Below are positions 1-8,500 of a stretch of 64,000 bases of DNA, piece by piece. The position numbers and the translations under genes are program-made. Origin of the DNA: Rhizobiales bacterium GAS188 (GTDB lineage: Bacteria; Pseudomonadota; Alphaproteobacteria; Rhizobiales; Beijerinckiaceae); assembly GCA_900104855.1 (NCBI GenBank), contig FNSS01000001.1, positions 3,472,001 to 3,536,000 of the forward strand, in the 5' to 3' direction. Numbering within the stretch: position 1 is the first letter of the stretch; each line of letters begins with the position of its first letter. The notes under the pieces were generated by a model. The model worked only from the letters and a program-made list of their open reading frames with translations. It was not told the DNA's origin and ran no database searches.

Positions 1-152
1 CGCCGTAGCCGGGGGCCCGCCTCAGGCTCAATCCAAGGTATAGGGAGTTCAATGACGACTCCGGGAGCTACGCGGATGCAGCGCGCTCCTGCCGTTTCAG
101 CCTTTAGGAGTTTGCCTCGACGATAGCGAACCAAGGGGTGGGACCTGGCGGA

Positions 153-794
153 TCACCATCGTAGCAGGCGAGGTCCGAGCGTCGCTCCAATGAAGGCACA
201 GAGCACAATCGGCACACTGAACCAGATCGCGATGAACGGCAGAGAATCGTCCGGGCAGTGGAATGCGTAAGCGGCAGCGCCAAGCGCTCCGGCGACCAGT
301 CCAGCAATTGCACCGGTTCGCTGCAAATCGGCGGGCGCTGCCTTGCGCAAAGCCCAGATCAGTGCGCCAAACGGCATGACGGCAAAGAGCGGGATGCAGA
401 TTAAGCAGGCTGCCCACTCGGTGCCGACGAGCGTGCTGCTCCAATCCGACGAGTCCGCGCGCGCGAGCGCCACAAGCCCGGCCACAAAGATCGCGACGAA
501 GGGAAGGAAAATGAGGGCGAATGTCTTCCGCCCATCTCGGCCCGGAGACATCGATATGCCCAGAAAAGCTGCACCGGCCGCAACCAAGCCCAACGCAAAC
601 AGGAGCTCCACCGCGAGAAAGGGCAAGTGGGCCCGGCCGGCAACGTCCGGCCGCACACTAACAACTGCCAGCATCAGGCAAAAGGCGGCCAGGCCCGCGA
701 TGACGAGCGCTCCGGCCAGCGTCTTCCCGAGTTGTCCGCGCTTTACCGGCTCCAGGTTCGTGCTGAGTATGCGAATGAGATGGTCGGTCTTCAC
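153..794 (-). CDS. nrsF: NrsF-like anti-sigma factor (DUF1109)
   Basis: This integral membrane protein of about 213 residues should hold the neighbouring ECF sigma factor at the inner membrane until a metal or redox signal releases it. Six hydrophobic segments are visible. Two cysteine sites match the family: one in the segment WAACLICIP and one in the HCPDD motif near the C-terminus, the type of residue implicated in sensing in Caulobacter NrsF. I start it at the GTG at 794 because a GGGAGG ribosome site lies just upstream and because the start overlaps the sigma factor stop as GTGA. The same frame stays open further upstream, but those extra residues fall inside the sigma gene. The pair is certainly co-transcribed. 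Placement in DUF1109 is by recognition of motif and context. Confidence 0.85.
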   Translation of the reverse strand: MKTDHLIRILSTNLEPVKRGQLGKTLAGALVIAGLAAFCLMLAVVSVRPDVAGRAHLPFLAVELLFALGLVAAGAAFLGISMSPGRDGRKTFALIFLPFVAIFVAGLVALARADSSDWSSTLVGTEWAACLICIPLFAVMPFGALIWALRKAAPADLQRTGAIAGLVAGALGAAAYAFHCPDDSLPFIAIWFSVPIVLCAFIGATLGPRLLRW

Positions 795-1354
795 GATCGG
801 CCTCCCTTGTTGATGAGGAGCGCCAAGGCCCTCAGGCCGCGATGCACTGACACCTTCACGGCGGACTCCGACATACCCGATCGCGCGGCCGCCTCGCCCA
901 CGCTCAACCCGTCCAGCTTTACGTCTTGAATAGCCTGCCTCACTTTGGGCGATATACCAGCCATAAGCCTGTCCAGATCGAAAGAGCTTTCGACGCCCGC
1001 GAGATCGTCGCGAGCAACCAACTCCTCTGCCTCTTCGATCGGCACCTCCCTGATCGACGCTTTCGTGCGGCGGAGGTAGTCGACGAATTTGTAGCGCGCG
1101 ATGGCGTATAGCCAAGGGGTGAAAGGTTCCGATGGAATATAGGTATCCCGCCGCGTGTGGATGGCGATCAAGACCTCCTGCACAAGATCCTCCGCCTCGA
1201 CCTGATCTCGGCCGATTCGCTTAAGCCGTCCTTTGAAATAGGCACGCAAATGCCCGCTCAGCTTTGACAGCAACACGCTGTGCGCCACCGCATCGCCTTC
1301 GAAGCTCGCCAGCATAAGAGCTCGGAGCCCGTGCTCGCTTGACTTGACATCCAT
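791..1354 (-). CDS. sigF: ECF-family RNA polymerase sigma factor (SigF/ECF16-like)
   Basis: The 187-residue protein has the two-domain ECF layout. Region 2 spans about residues 25-95, with the signatures DLVQEVLIAIH and PWLYAIARYKFVDYLRR. Region 4 spans about residues 125-180, with the helix-turn-helix SVGEAAARSGMSESAVKVSVHRGLRAL. Pairing with a DUF1109 anti-sigma factor is the hallmark of the group that includes Caulobacter SigF, which answers chromate, cadmium and copper stress. The neighbourhood fits: copper-efflux genes start about 570 bases away on the other strand. The ATG at 1354 is only three bases from the -10-like box described separately, so the message may be leaderless, or translation may begin later, for example at Met14 (1315). 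Confidence 0.88.
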   Translation of the reverse strand: MDVKSSEHGLRALMLASFEGDAVAHSVLLSKLSGHLRAYFKGRLKRIGRDQVEAEDLVQEVLIAIHTRRDTYIPSEPFTPWLYAIARYKFVDYLRRTKASIREVPIEEAEELVARDDLAGVESSFDLDRLMAGISPKVRQAIQDVKLDGLSVGEAAARSGMSESAVKVSVHRGLRALALLINKGGRS

Positions 1355-1357
1355 TAG

Positions 1358-1383
1358 TTCGCGAGTCCTGGGCTGTCGGTTAC
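1358..1383 (-). promoter_or_regulatory. Putative SigF-type autoregulated promoter
   Basis: Read on the minus strand, the sequence is GTAACC (1383-1378), a 16-base spacer, then CGAA (1361-1358). This matches, from memory, the GTAACC-N16-CGAA pattern described for Caulobacter SigF targets. Its position directly before the sigma gene fits autoregulation. The box ends three bases before the proposed ATG. No full match was found upstream of the copper genes; a lone GTAACC at 1807-1812 lacks a correctly spaced CGAA. Confidence 0.6.
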
Positions 1384-1922
1384 AGAACTACGGTGCATTA
1401 TTTCGAGTTCGTGATCATGTTTCTGGCCGGTGACTGCACAAACGCTTGCCATGGCAGTTTACGGGCCTTGGGTGTGTGGCGACCCAAATGCCTGATCGTG
1501 ACGATCCTGTCGAGCGTGCATGTCATCTAGGACGGTCCGTGGTGCCGCCTTAGGCTTCCTTATCACGTGTCCGTCATAGGCACGACCGGAAGCAGCCGCC
1601 CGTCCCGCCGCCGTAGCCCGAGCGAAGTAAAGCATTGCGCTCGCGGCGGATCACGCGCGCAATGCCTGCACGCCGCCCCGATGTCGTCGCGACACCATGG
1701 CATGATGTCGCACATTGTGCCGGGCTGCCCGCGAAAATGCTGTCGGGCCGATCCAGGTCGTTGGTCCAAAGCCAGACCTAAATCCTATTGAGGTTAGAAT
1801 TCCATCGTAACCGTCTGTCATTCTTGCTCCTGATGGAGATGATCGTCTTGGGCTGGCAGCTATTCGGTTTTGTGATCGGCGGCGTCTTTGCAAACTTCGT
1901 CGATTGTGGCAGAGGTAGAGGC
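1384..1922. other. Gene-free divergent region
   Basis: About 540 bases separate the sigma gene from the first copper-related gene. I see no convincing coding sequence. An open frame from 1788 runs into the gene that starts at 1923, but its N-terminal part has no family resemblance and precedes a clear signal peptide. The region holds the sigma promoter at its left end and a possible MerR-type dyad at 1776-1794. Confidence 0.5.
1776..1800 (+). promoter_or_regulatory. Possible MerR-type dyad before copper genes
   Basis: The 19-base stretch ACCTAAATCCTATTGAGGT has outer half-sites ACCT and AGGT and is followed at once by TAGAAT, a good -10 box. MerR-family metal regulators such as CueR bind dyads with these outer half-sites placed between -35 and -10. 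The spacing here is shorter than in classical CueR sites and the -35 is poor, so this is tentative. Confidence 0.3.
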
Positions 1923-2264
1923 GTGAAACTCTCGGCCACCTTGCGCAGAAGCCTCGCCATCATTGTGATGGTTGGGCTTTTGTTCGCGCCGTTCACCTCG
2001 CCAGCCGCAATGGCGTCGATGCCGGCTGATCAGGGCATGAGCATCGGCAGCGATATGCCCTGCTGCCCGGATCCACAGCTGCCGGAGTGCAACAAATCCT
2101 GTCCGTTGATGACACTCTGCGCCGCAAAATGCTTCCCGAACGGCCCGTCCCTGACGACCAGCTTGGTTCTGCGGCCATGGGTTTCGGCGCAGCTTGCCGT
2201 TGCCAATGACGCGGAGCGCGACGGTCTTCCGACAAGACCGCCTCCTCGGCCACCCAAAGCCTAA
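1923..2264 (+). CDS. Small exported Cys-rich putative metal-binding protein
   Basis: The protein has about 113 residues. It begins with a signal peptide (KLSATLRRSLAIIVMVGLLFAP, cleaved near the Ala-rich end) and then carries six cysteines in a short stretch: CCPD, ECNKSC, TLC and AKC. A proline-rich tail (PPPRPP) follows. I do not recognise a named family. The Cys cluster, export signal and position as first gene before the YtkA-like and CusCBA genes suggest a periplasmic metal-binding or metal-buffering protein. I chose the GTG at 1923, preceded by AGAGG, because it places the signal peptide at the N-terminus. A longer in-frame version would start at 1788. Confidence 0.65.
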   Translation: MKLSATLRRSLAIIVMVGLLFAPFTSPAAMASMPADQGMSIGSDMPCCPDPQLPECNKSCPLMTLCAAKCFPNGPSLTTSLVLRPWVSAQLAVANDAERDGLPTRPPPRPPKA

Positions 2265-2380
2265 TTCGAGCCTGGCGCTGACGCGCCAGTTGTCCTCGCG
2301 CGGTTGTCGCCGCGCGAGTGGATTCGCGCGCTGATCCAGCGTCGCAGCTCACTGAACTTAGGACTTTGGAGAATCACTGC

Positions 2381-2785
2381 ATGTCTAAATTCGCTCCCGC
2401 GCGCGCCCTTCGGGCGGCGCTGACGGGCTTTGCCTTGGCGGCGACCACATCCGTCGCCTTTGCCGACGTCAAGAACTACGAGTTTCAGCTCGTGGACCAG
2501 GCCATCAAGGTCGGCCAGAACACCATCACGGTCCGGCTCGTCAACACGCTCACCGGAAAGCCGGTGCCGGACGCCGTCATCTTCGCCACGCGTCTCGATA
2601 TGGGGCCCGAAGGCATGCAGGAGATGACGACGAAGGTGACAGCGGTACCGGGCGAACAGGACGGAACCTATCAGTTCAAAGCCAATCTCAGCATGGCCGG
2701 CGGCTGGGCTTTCTCGCTTGGAGCCAAGGTCCAGGGCGAAACCGGCACCGTCGAGGGCAAGCTCGAACTCAAGGCTCAGAAATGA
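2381..2785 (+). CDS. FixH/YtkA-like periplasmic protein
   Basis: The 134-residue protein has a clear signal peptide ending near SVAFA. The rest is one Ig-like beta domain of the YtkA/FixH type: VGQNTITVRLVNTLTGKPVPDA, the Met-containing LDMGPEGM, then GTYQFKANLSMAGGW. Proteins of this kind often stand before heavy-metal RND efflux genes in rhizobia and may carry or deliver copper. That role is inferred from context. I start at the ATG at 2381, preceded by GGAG, instead of an upstream in-frame ATG at 2318 that has no signal sequence. The next gene starts about 40 bases downstream. Confidence 0.75.
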   Translation: MSKFAPARALRAALTGFALAATTSVAFADVKNYEFQLVDQAIKVGQNTITVRLVNTLTGKPVPDAVIFATRLDMGPEGMQEMTTKVTAVPGEQDGTYQFKANLSMAGGWAFSLGAKVQGETGTVEGKLELKAQK

Positions 2786-2825
2786 GCCGTCCCCCCAAGA
2801 CCTCGACTTGAGAGAAGCGGCCGCC

Positions 2826-4088
2826 ATGCGTGCTCTCATCACTCTCGCCGTTGCAGGAGTTGCTGCTTTGCCAGCGCTTGTGGCGGCCGCTCCCAAACTT
2901 ACCCCAAAACCTCGCCCGCTCGGCGCAACCGTCGCCGAGTTGCTGGCGGTGGCGCGTCAGACCAGCCCCGAGGTCGCTGCGGCGGCGCTCGACGCGGAAG
3001 CTGCCGCGGCGCACATCACCATCGCCGGTGCGTTGCCTGATCCGGTCGCGTCGATCCAGAACGACAATTTCGCGCGACACAGCACATCCGGACAAGGCAC
3101 GACCTTGACCTACAAGGTGATGCAGGAATTCCCGCTCTGGGGAAAACGCCAGTTGAAGGAGGACATAGCGGAGCTCGATGCGAAAGCGGCAGGGTATCGC
3201 CGCAGAAGCGCCGAGCTCGAGCTCGAAACTCGCATCAAGAGCGTGTTCGCCGCCCGCAACGCCACCTTTGTGGCGCTGAGGCTCAATAAGGAAATCCTGA
3301 CTACGGTGGATGCCGCATTGACCACCGCGCGCGACCGCTTCGCCCAGAACGCGGCCACGCAGGAAGATGTGACCAAGCTCGAGATCGAGGCTGCCGATCT
3401 GGAAGCAGAGACGGTCCGCCTCCACGCGCAGACGGTGAAGACGGCGGCTCAGCTCAATGCGCTGTTGAGCCGTCGGCCGGACGCTCCGCTGGCGGTTCCG
3501 GCCGGCTTTCGCCGACTGCCACCGGATACATCCATGACAATGAGCGCTCTCGTGGATCGCGCGGTGCGCGCGAATTCGGACATTGCCGAGGGCGAAGCGA
3601 AGGCGTCGTCCGCCGCGACCAGCTTCGAGCTCGCCAATCGCAACCGCTATCCCGACATCTCGCTCGGTGCCTCCGTCTCGCAGGAAAACGGCCGCTACGG
3701 CAGCTCCGCCATCATGGGCGAGTTCCGCATTCCCTTGCAGTGGGGAGCGAAGGAAGCGGGAGTGCGCGCCGCCGCCGCCGACCAGGCGGCCGCGGAGGCT
3801 CGCCTGCGCGCCTTGAAGCAACGCCTGGGCGGCGAGGTCGCCGGAATGGTCGCCGAATACAAATCCAACGCGAAAGCGCTCGTGATCATGCGCCAGCATC
3901 ATCTTCCAGATGCGCAACTGGCATTGAAATCAGCTCTGGGAATACTGCCGACCCCGTCGGGAAGTCTCGCCGACGTGTTCGCGGCTTCCCAACGGTTGCA
4001 AAGGATTCAACTCGACATCCTGAAGCTCGATACCGAGCAGCAGGTTGCCGTCGCCGAAATCGAGAAGATCATCGGAGGCGATCTATGA
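2826..4088 (+). CDS. cusC: TolC-family outer-membrane efflux protein (CusC-like)
   Basis: The 420-residue product has a signal peptide without a lipobox cysteine and then the two repeated alpha-helical halves of the outer membrane efflux family. Typical segments are VAELLAVARQTSPEVAAA near the start, KVMQEFPLWGKR (about 100), and the second repeat SALVDRAVRANSDIAEGEAKA. It should form the outer-membrane channel of the efflux complex whose fusion protein and pump follow directly. The stop overlaps the next start as ATGA at 4085-4088. Homologues such as E. coli CusC are lipoproteins; this one has no N-terminal cysteine and probably is not. Confidence 0.88.
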   Translation: MRALITLAVAGVAALPALVAAAPKLTPKPRPLGATVAELLAVARQTSPEVAAAALDAEAAAAHITIAGALPDPVASIQNDNFARHSTSGQGTTLTYKVMQEFPLWGKRQLKEDIAELDAKAAGYRRRSAELELETRIKSVFAARNATFVALRLNKEILTTVDAALTTARDRFAQNAATQEDVTKLEIEAADLEAETVRLHAQTVKTAAQLNALLSRRPDAPLAVPAGFRRLPPDTSMTMSALVDRAVRANSDIAEGEAKASSAATSFELANRNRYPDISLGASVSQENGRYGSSAIMGEFRIPLQWGAKEAGVRAAAADQAAAEARLRALKQRLGGEVAGMVAEYKSNAKALVIMRQHHLPDAQLALKSALGILPTPSGSLADVFAASQRLQRIQLDILKLDTEQQVAVAEIEKIIGGDL

Positions 4089-5551
4089 TCCGCAAAATCA
4101 CTCTTGCGGTGCTCGTCATCGCAGCGGTCGGATCGGGCTATTGGGCGGGGACGCATCGCCCCAGCCTCGATCCGTATATCGTGAAGGCATTCTCCTTGAT
4201 ACCGCAGGGCATCGTGCCGACAGCGCTCTCATCTGCGGCGGCCAAACCCCGTATGGGCGCTGTCATCTACTATCGCGATCCGGATGGAAGACCCTTCTAC
4301 TCCCCGGTTCCGAAGAAGACCGACGACGGCAAGGATTTCATCGCGGTTCTCGCCAGCGAGGATGTCAGCTTCGACGATCCCTCCGAGCGGGAAGGCGCCG
4401 AGGCAAAGACTGCGGCCCAGCCGGGCGGAGCCGCACAGCCTGGAAAGCGCATCCGATTTTATCGCAACCCGATGGGTCTCCCGGACACGTCACCGGCGCC
4501 GAAGAAGGATTCGATGGGGATGGCCTACATCCCGGTTTACGAGGGGGACGATGAAGATGGTTCGGCCGTCAAAGTGTCGCCAGGCAAGCTGCAACGGACC
4601 GGCGTGCGTTCGGAGCCCGTGGCCATGCGCAGCTTCGCGCCGCTTGTCCGGGCGCCGGCCACCATTCAACTCGACGAACGCCGCCAGTCCGTCGTGGCCC
4701 TTCGGTTCGAGGCCTATATCGACAAGGTCGAGGACGTGACGACCGGGATGAGCGTGCGTCAGGGCCAGCCCTTGATGCGGCTTTATGGACCCGACCTTGC
4801 CGCCGCGGCCGCTCAATATATTTCGGTGCTCGGATCGGGAAGCAACGCGGTTCAATCCGTCGAGAATGGCGCGCGCCGGCGGTTGGAGAATCTCGGCGTG
4901 CCGGACAGCGTCATTGCCGAGATCACGCGCACACGACAGCTGCCATTGACCTTGACCTGGCCGGCCCCGCGCAGCGGCGTCGTTCTCGAGCGCAGTGTGG
5001 TCGATGGCATGCGGGCAGCACCCGGCGACACCTTGTTTCGCGTCGCCGATACATCGGTCATGTGGGCGCTGGCCGATATCGCCGACAGCGATCTGCCCGC
5101 TATTGCGGTCGGACAATCGGCAACGATCCGACCGCGAGGTCGCTCAGGGCAAGTGTTCAAGGGTCGGATCGCGATCATCTATCCGACGATCAACAAGGCG
5201 ACGCGCACCGCGCGTATCCGCATCGAGCTTGCAAACGCCGATGGCCTCCTGATGCCGGACATGTATGCCGATGTGGAGATCGCCACGGGCAGCGACAAGC
5301 CGGTTCTGGCGGTGCCGGAAAGCTCCGTGCTCGACAGCGGCGACCGGCAAATGGTGATCGTCGACAAGGGCGAGGGGCGTTTCGAGCCGCGCGAAGTCCA
5401 ACTTGGTCAACGCGGAGGCGGCTTCGTCGCGATCCGCAAGGGGATCCAAGATGGCGACAAGGTCGTCGTCTCGGCGAACTTCCTCATCGACGCGGAGAGC
5501 AATTTGAAGGCGGCGCTGCAGGGGCTGGCCAATTCGGGAGAGACGCAATGA
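4085..5551 (+). CDS. cusB: Efflux RND periplasmic adaptor with two heavy-metal-binding motifs (CusB-like)
   Basis: The 488-residue membrane fusion protein links the RND pump to the outer-membrane channel. An N-terminal membrane anchor (about residues 5-22) is followed by two copies of the short heavy-metal-binding domain. The second, YRNPMGLPDTSPAPKKDSMG, is canonical with its SMGM methionines. The first, YYRDPDGRPFYSPVPKK, has TDDGKDF where the methionines should be. After these come the barrel, hairpin and lipoyl-like parts (QSVVALRFEAYIDKV, then VDGMRAAPGDTLFRVADTS) and a C-terminal MPD-type barrel (PMDM-like LLMPDMYADVEI). It overlaps the genes on both sides by four bases, so the three Cus genes form one translationally coupled operon. 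Confidence 0.9.
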   Translation: MIRKITLAVLVIAAVGSGYWAGTHRPSLDPYIVKAFSLIPQGIVPTALSSAAAKPRMGAVIYYRDPDGRPFYSPVPKKTDDGKDFIAVLASEDVSFDDPSEREGAEAKTAAQPGGAAQPGKRIRFYRNPMGLPDTSPAPKKDSMGMAYIPVYEGDDEDGSAVKVSPGKLQRTGVRSEPVAMRSFAPLVRAPATIQLDERRQSVVALRFEAYIDKVEDVTTGMSVRQGQPLMRLYGPDLAAAAAQYISVLGSGSNAVQSVENGARRRLENLGVPDSVIAEITRTRQLPLTLTWPAPRSGVVLERSVVDGMRAAPGDTLFRVADTSVMWALADIADSDLPAIAVGQSATIRPRGRSGQVFKGRIAIIYPTINKATRTARIRIELANADGLLMPDMYADVEIATGSDKPVLAVPESSVLDSGDRQMVIVDKGEGRFEPREVQLGQRGGGFVAIRKGIQDGDKVVVSANFLIDAESNLKAALQGLANSGETQ

Positions 5552-8500
5552 TCGCCCGCCTCATCGCCTGGTCGGCCCGCAACATCATGCTCGTCATGAT
5601 CGCGACGGTGTTCGCGGTCGCCGGCGGCGTCTATGCGGTGCGTCATCTGCCGCTCGATGCGATCCCGGATCTCTCGGATACGCAAGTCATCGTCTACACC
5701 AACTATCCGGGCCAGGCGCCACAAGTGGTCGAGGACCAGGTGACCTATCCTTTGACCACCGCGATGCTGACCGTGCCGAAATCCAAAGTGGTGCGCGGCT
5801 TCTCCTTCTTCGGTGTCTCCTTCGTCTACGTCATCTTCGAGGACGGTACCGACATCTATTGGGCGCGAAGCCGCGTCATCGAATATTTGAACGCCGCGGC
5901 GACAAGGCTCCCGGCCGGCATCACCCCGACGCTCGGGCCGGACGCCACCGGCGTCGGCTGGGTCTATCAATATGCGGTCACCTCGCAGGATCGCAGCCTC
6001 GCGGAGACGAGATCGATCCAGGATTGGACCTTGCGCTACGGCCTCGCCAAGGCCGAGGGCGTGGCGGAGATTGCGAGCGCCGGCGGCTTCGTCAAGCAAT
6101 ACAATGTGGTCGTCGATCCGCAGCGTATGCGCGATCTCGGCATCTCGCTCGACAAGATCCGCGACGTCATCCGCCAGAGCAACGCCGATGTCGGCGGCCG
6201 CACCGTCGAGCTCTCGGAGTTCGAGTTCATCATCCGCGGCAAGGGCTATATCCGCGGCCTCGAGGACCTCGGCGATGTCGTCCTCAAGGTCAATGACGGC
6301 ACGCCTGTCCTGCTGAGGGATGTTGCGCGGATCGAGCTCGGTCCGGACGAGCGGCGCGGCATCACCGAGCTCAACGGCGAAGGCGAGGTTGCGAGCGGCA
6401 TCGCGCTGCAACGCTCGGGGTCGAATGCGCTCGACGTGATCGACAACGTGAAGAAGCGCCTCGTCGAGCTCGCCTCGAGCCTGCCCAAGGGCACCGAGAT
6501 CATCCCGGTCTATGATCGATCGGGCCTGATAAACGCGGCGATCGAGACGCTGAAGCACACGCTTTTCGAAGAGAGCATCGTCGTCGCCCTCGTCTGCGTC
6601 ATCTTCCTTATGCATGTGAGGAGCGCGCTCGTCGCCATCCTCATGCTGCCGGTCGGCATCCTGATGGCGTTCGGCGCGATGCGGCTGCTCGGGCTCGGCG
6701 CCAACATCATGAGTCTGGGCGGCATCGCCATCGCGATCGGCGCCATGGTCGATGCCGCGATCGTCATGATCGAGAATGCGCATAAGCATCTGGAACGCGC
6801 CGAACCCGGCAAGCCGCGTATCGATATCCTGATCGAGGCCGCGAGCCAGGTCGGGCCGGCGCTGTTCTTCAGCCTCCTCATCATCACCGTTTCCTTCCTG
6901 CCGATCTTCACCTTGGAGTCGCAGGAAGGGCGGCTCTTCGGCCCGCTTGCCTTCACCAAGACCTTCTCGATGGCGGCGGCCGCGATCTTGTCGATCACGC
7001 TGGTGCCAGTGCTGATGATCCTGTTCGTGCGCGGCCGCATCGTCCCCGAGCACAAGAATCCGCTGAACCGCGCCTTGATCTTCGTCTACCGGCCGCTGAT
7101 CCGCGGTGTCCTCAAGGCCAAGACGCCGACAATCATCGCGGCGCTTGCGATCCTGGCCGTCACGATCTGGCCGGCCCAGCAACTCGGCAGCGAGTTCATG
7201 CCCAGCCTCGACGAGGGCACCTTGCTCTACATGCCGACCACGCTTCCCGGCATCTCGGTCACCAAGGCGGGCGAGCTGCTGCAGACGCAGGACCGCATCA
7301 TCAAGACCTTCCCGGAGGTCGCCTCGGTCTATGGCAAGGCCGGGCGCGCCGACACCTCGACCGACCCCGCTCCGACGGAGATGTTCGAGACGGTCATCAA
7401 CCTGAAGCCGAAGGATGAATGGCGTCCCGGCGTGACGGTCGAAAGCCTCACCGCCGAGATGGACAAGGCCTTGCAGTTCCCCGGCGTCTCCAATGCCTGG
7501 ACCATGCCGATCAAGGCCCGCATCGACATGCTGGCGACCGGTATCCGCACGCCGATCGGCATCAAGGTGATGGGCAAGGATCTCGGCGAGATGGACCGGC
7601 TTGCCCGCAAGATCGAGGCGGTGGTCCGCAACGTGCCGGGCACGACGAGCGCTTATGCGGAGCGCGTCATCGGCGGCTATTATCTCGACATCGTGCCTGA
7701 TCGCTCGGCACTTGCGCGCTACGGCCTGATGGTCGGCGACTTGCAGAACACCATCGCCATGGCGCTCGGCGGCGAAACCGCGACCACCACCGTGGAAGGG
7801 CGCGAGCGCTATACGGTGAATATCCGCTACCCACGTGACCTGAGAAGCAACCCGCAGGCTATCTCGCGCGACGTCCTTATTCCCATGCCCAGCGGCGGCG
7901 CGGTGCCGCTCGGCGAAGTCGCAAAGGTGCAGCTCGCCCGCGGCCCGACCTCGATCCGCACCGAGAACGGCCAGCTCGCGCTTTACATCTTCGTCGACAT
8001 GCATGACCGCGATCTCGGCGGCTATGTCGCCGATGCCCAGAAGGCGGTGGCCGATAATGTGCAATTCCCGCAAGGCACCTATGTGGTCTGGAGCGGCCAG
8101 TTCGAATATCTCGAACGTGCCGCCGCGAGGCTCAAGATCGTGGTGCCGGTGACGCTGCTGATCATCTTCCTGCTGCTCTATCTGAACTTCGGGCGCCTCA
8201 CAGAGACCCTCATCGTGATGCTCTCTCTGCCCTTCTCGCTGGTGGGAGGCCTGTGGCTCATGTGGTGGCTCGGCTTCAACATGTCGGTCGCGGTCGCGGT
8301 CGGATTTATCGCGCTTGCCGGCGTCGCCGCCGAGACCGGCGTCGTCATGCTCATCTATCTGGATCAGGCCTTGAAGGAGGTGCGCGCGGAGCGCCGGGCA
8401 AATGGCAAGCCATTCACCCGCGCCGACCTGCAAGAGGCGATCATGCTTGGCGCGGTCGAGCGCGTGCGGCCGAAGATGATGACGGTCGTCGCCATCATGG

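Noticed and set aside
97-444. Overlapping open frames at the left edge on the minus strand
   Set aside because: They overlap the NrsF-like gene in other frames, lack family motifs and reflect high GC content.
1807-1832. GTAACC before the copper genes as a SigF target promoter
   Set aside because: The bases 16 positions downstream read CCTG and not CGAA, so the motif is incomplete.
2261-2896. Long minus-strand frame opposite the YtkA-like gene
   Set aside because: Its codon pattern mirrors the plus-strand genes and no domain is recognisable; it is a shadow frame.
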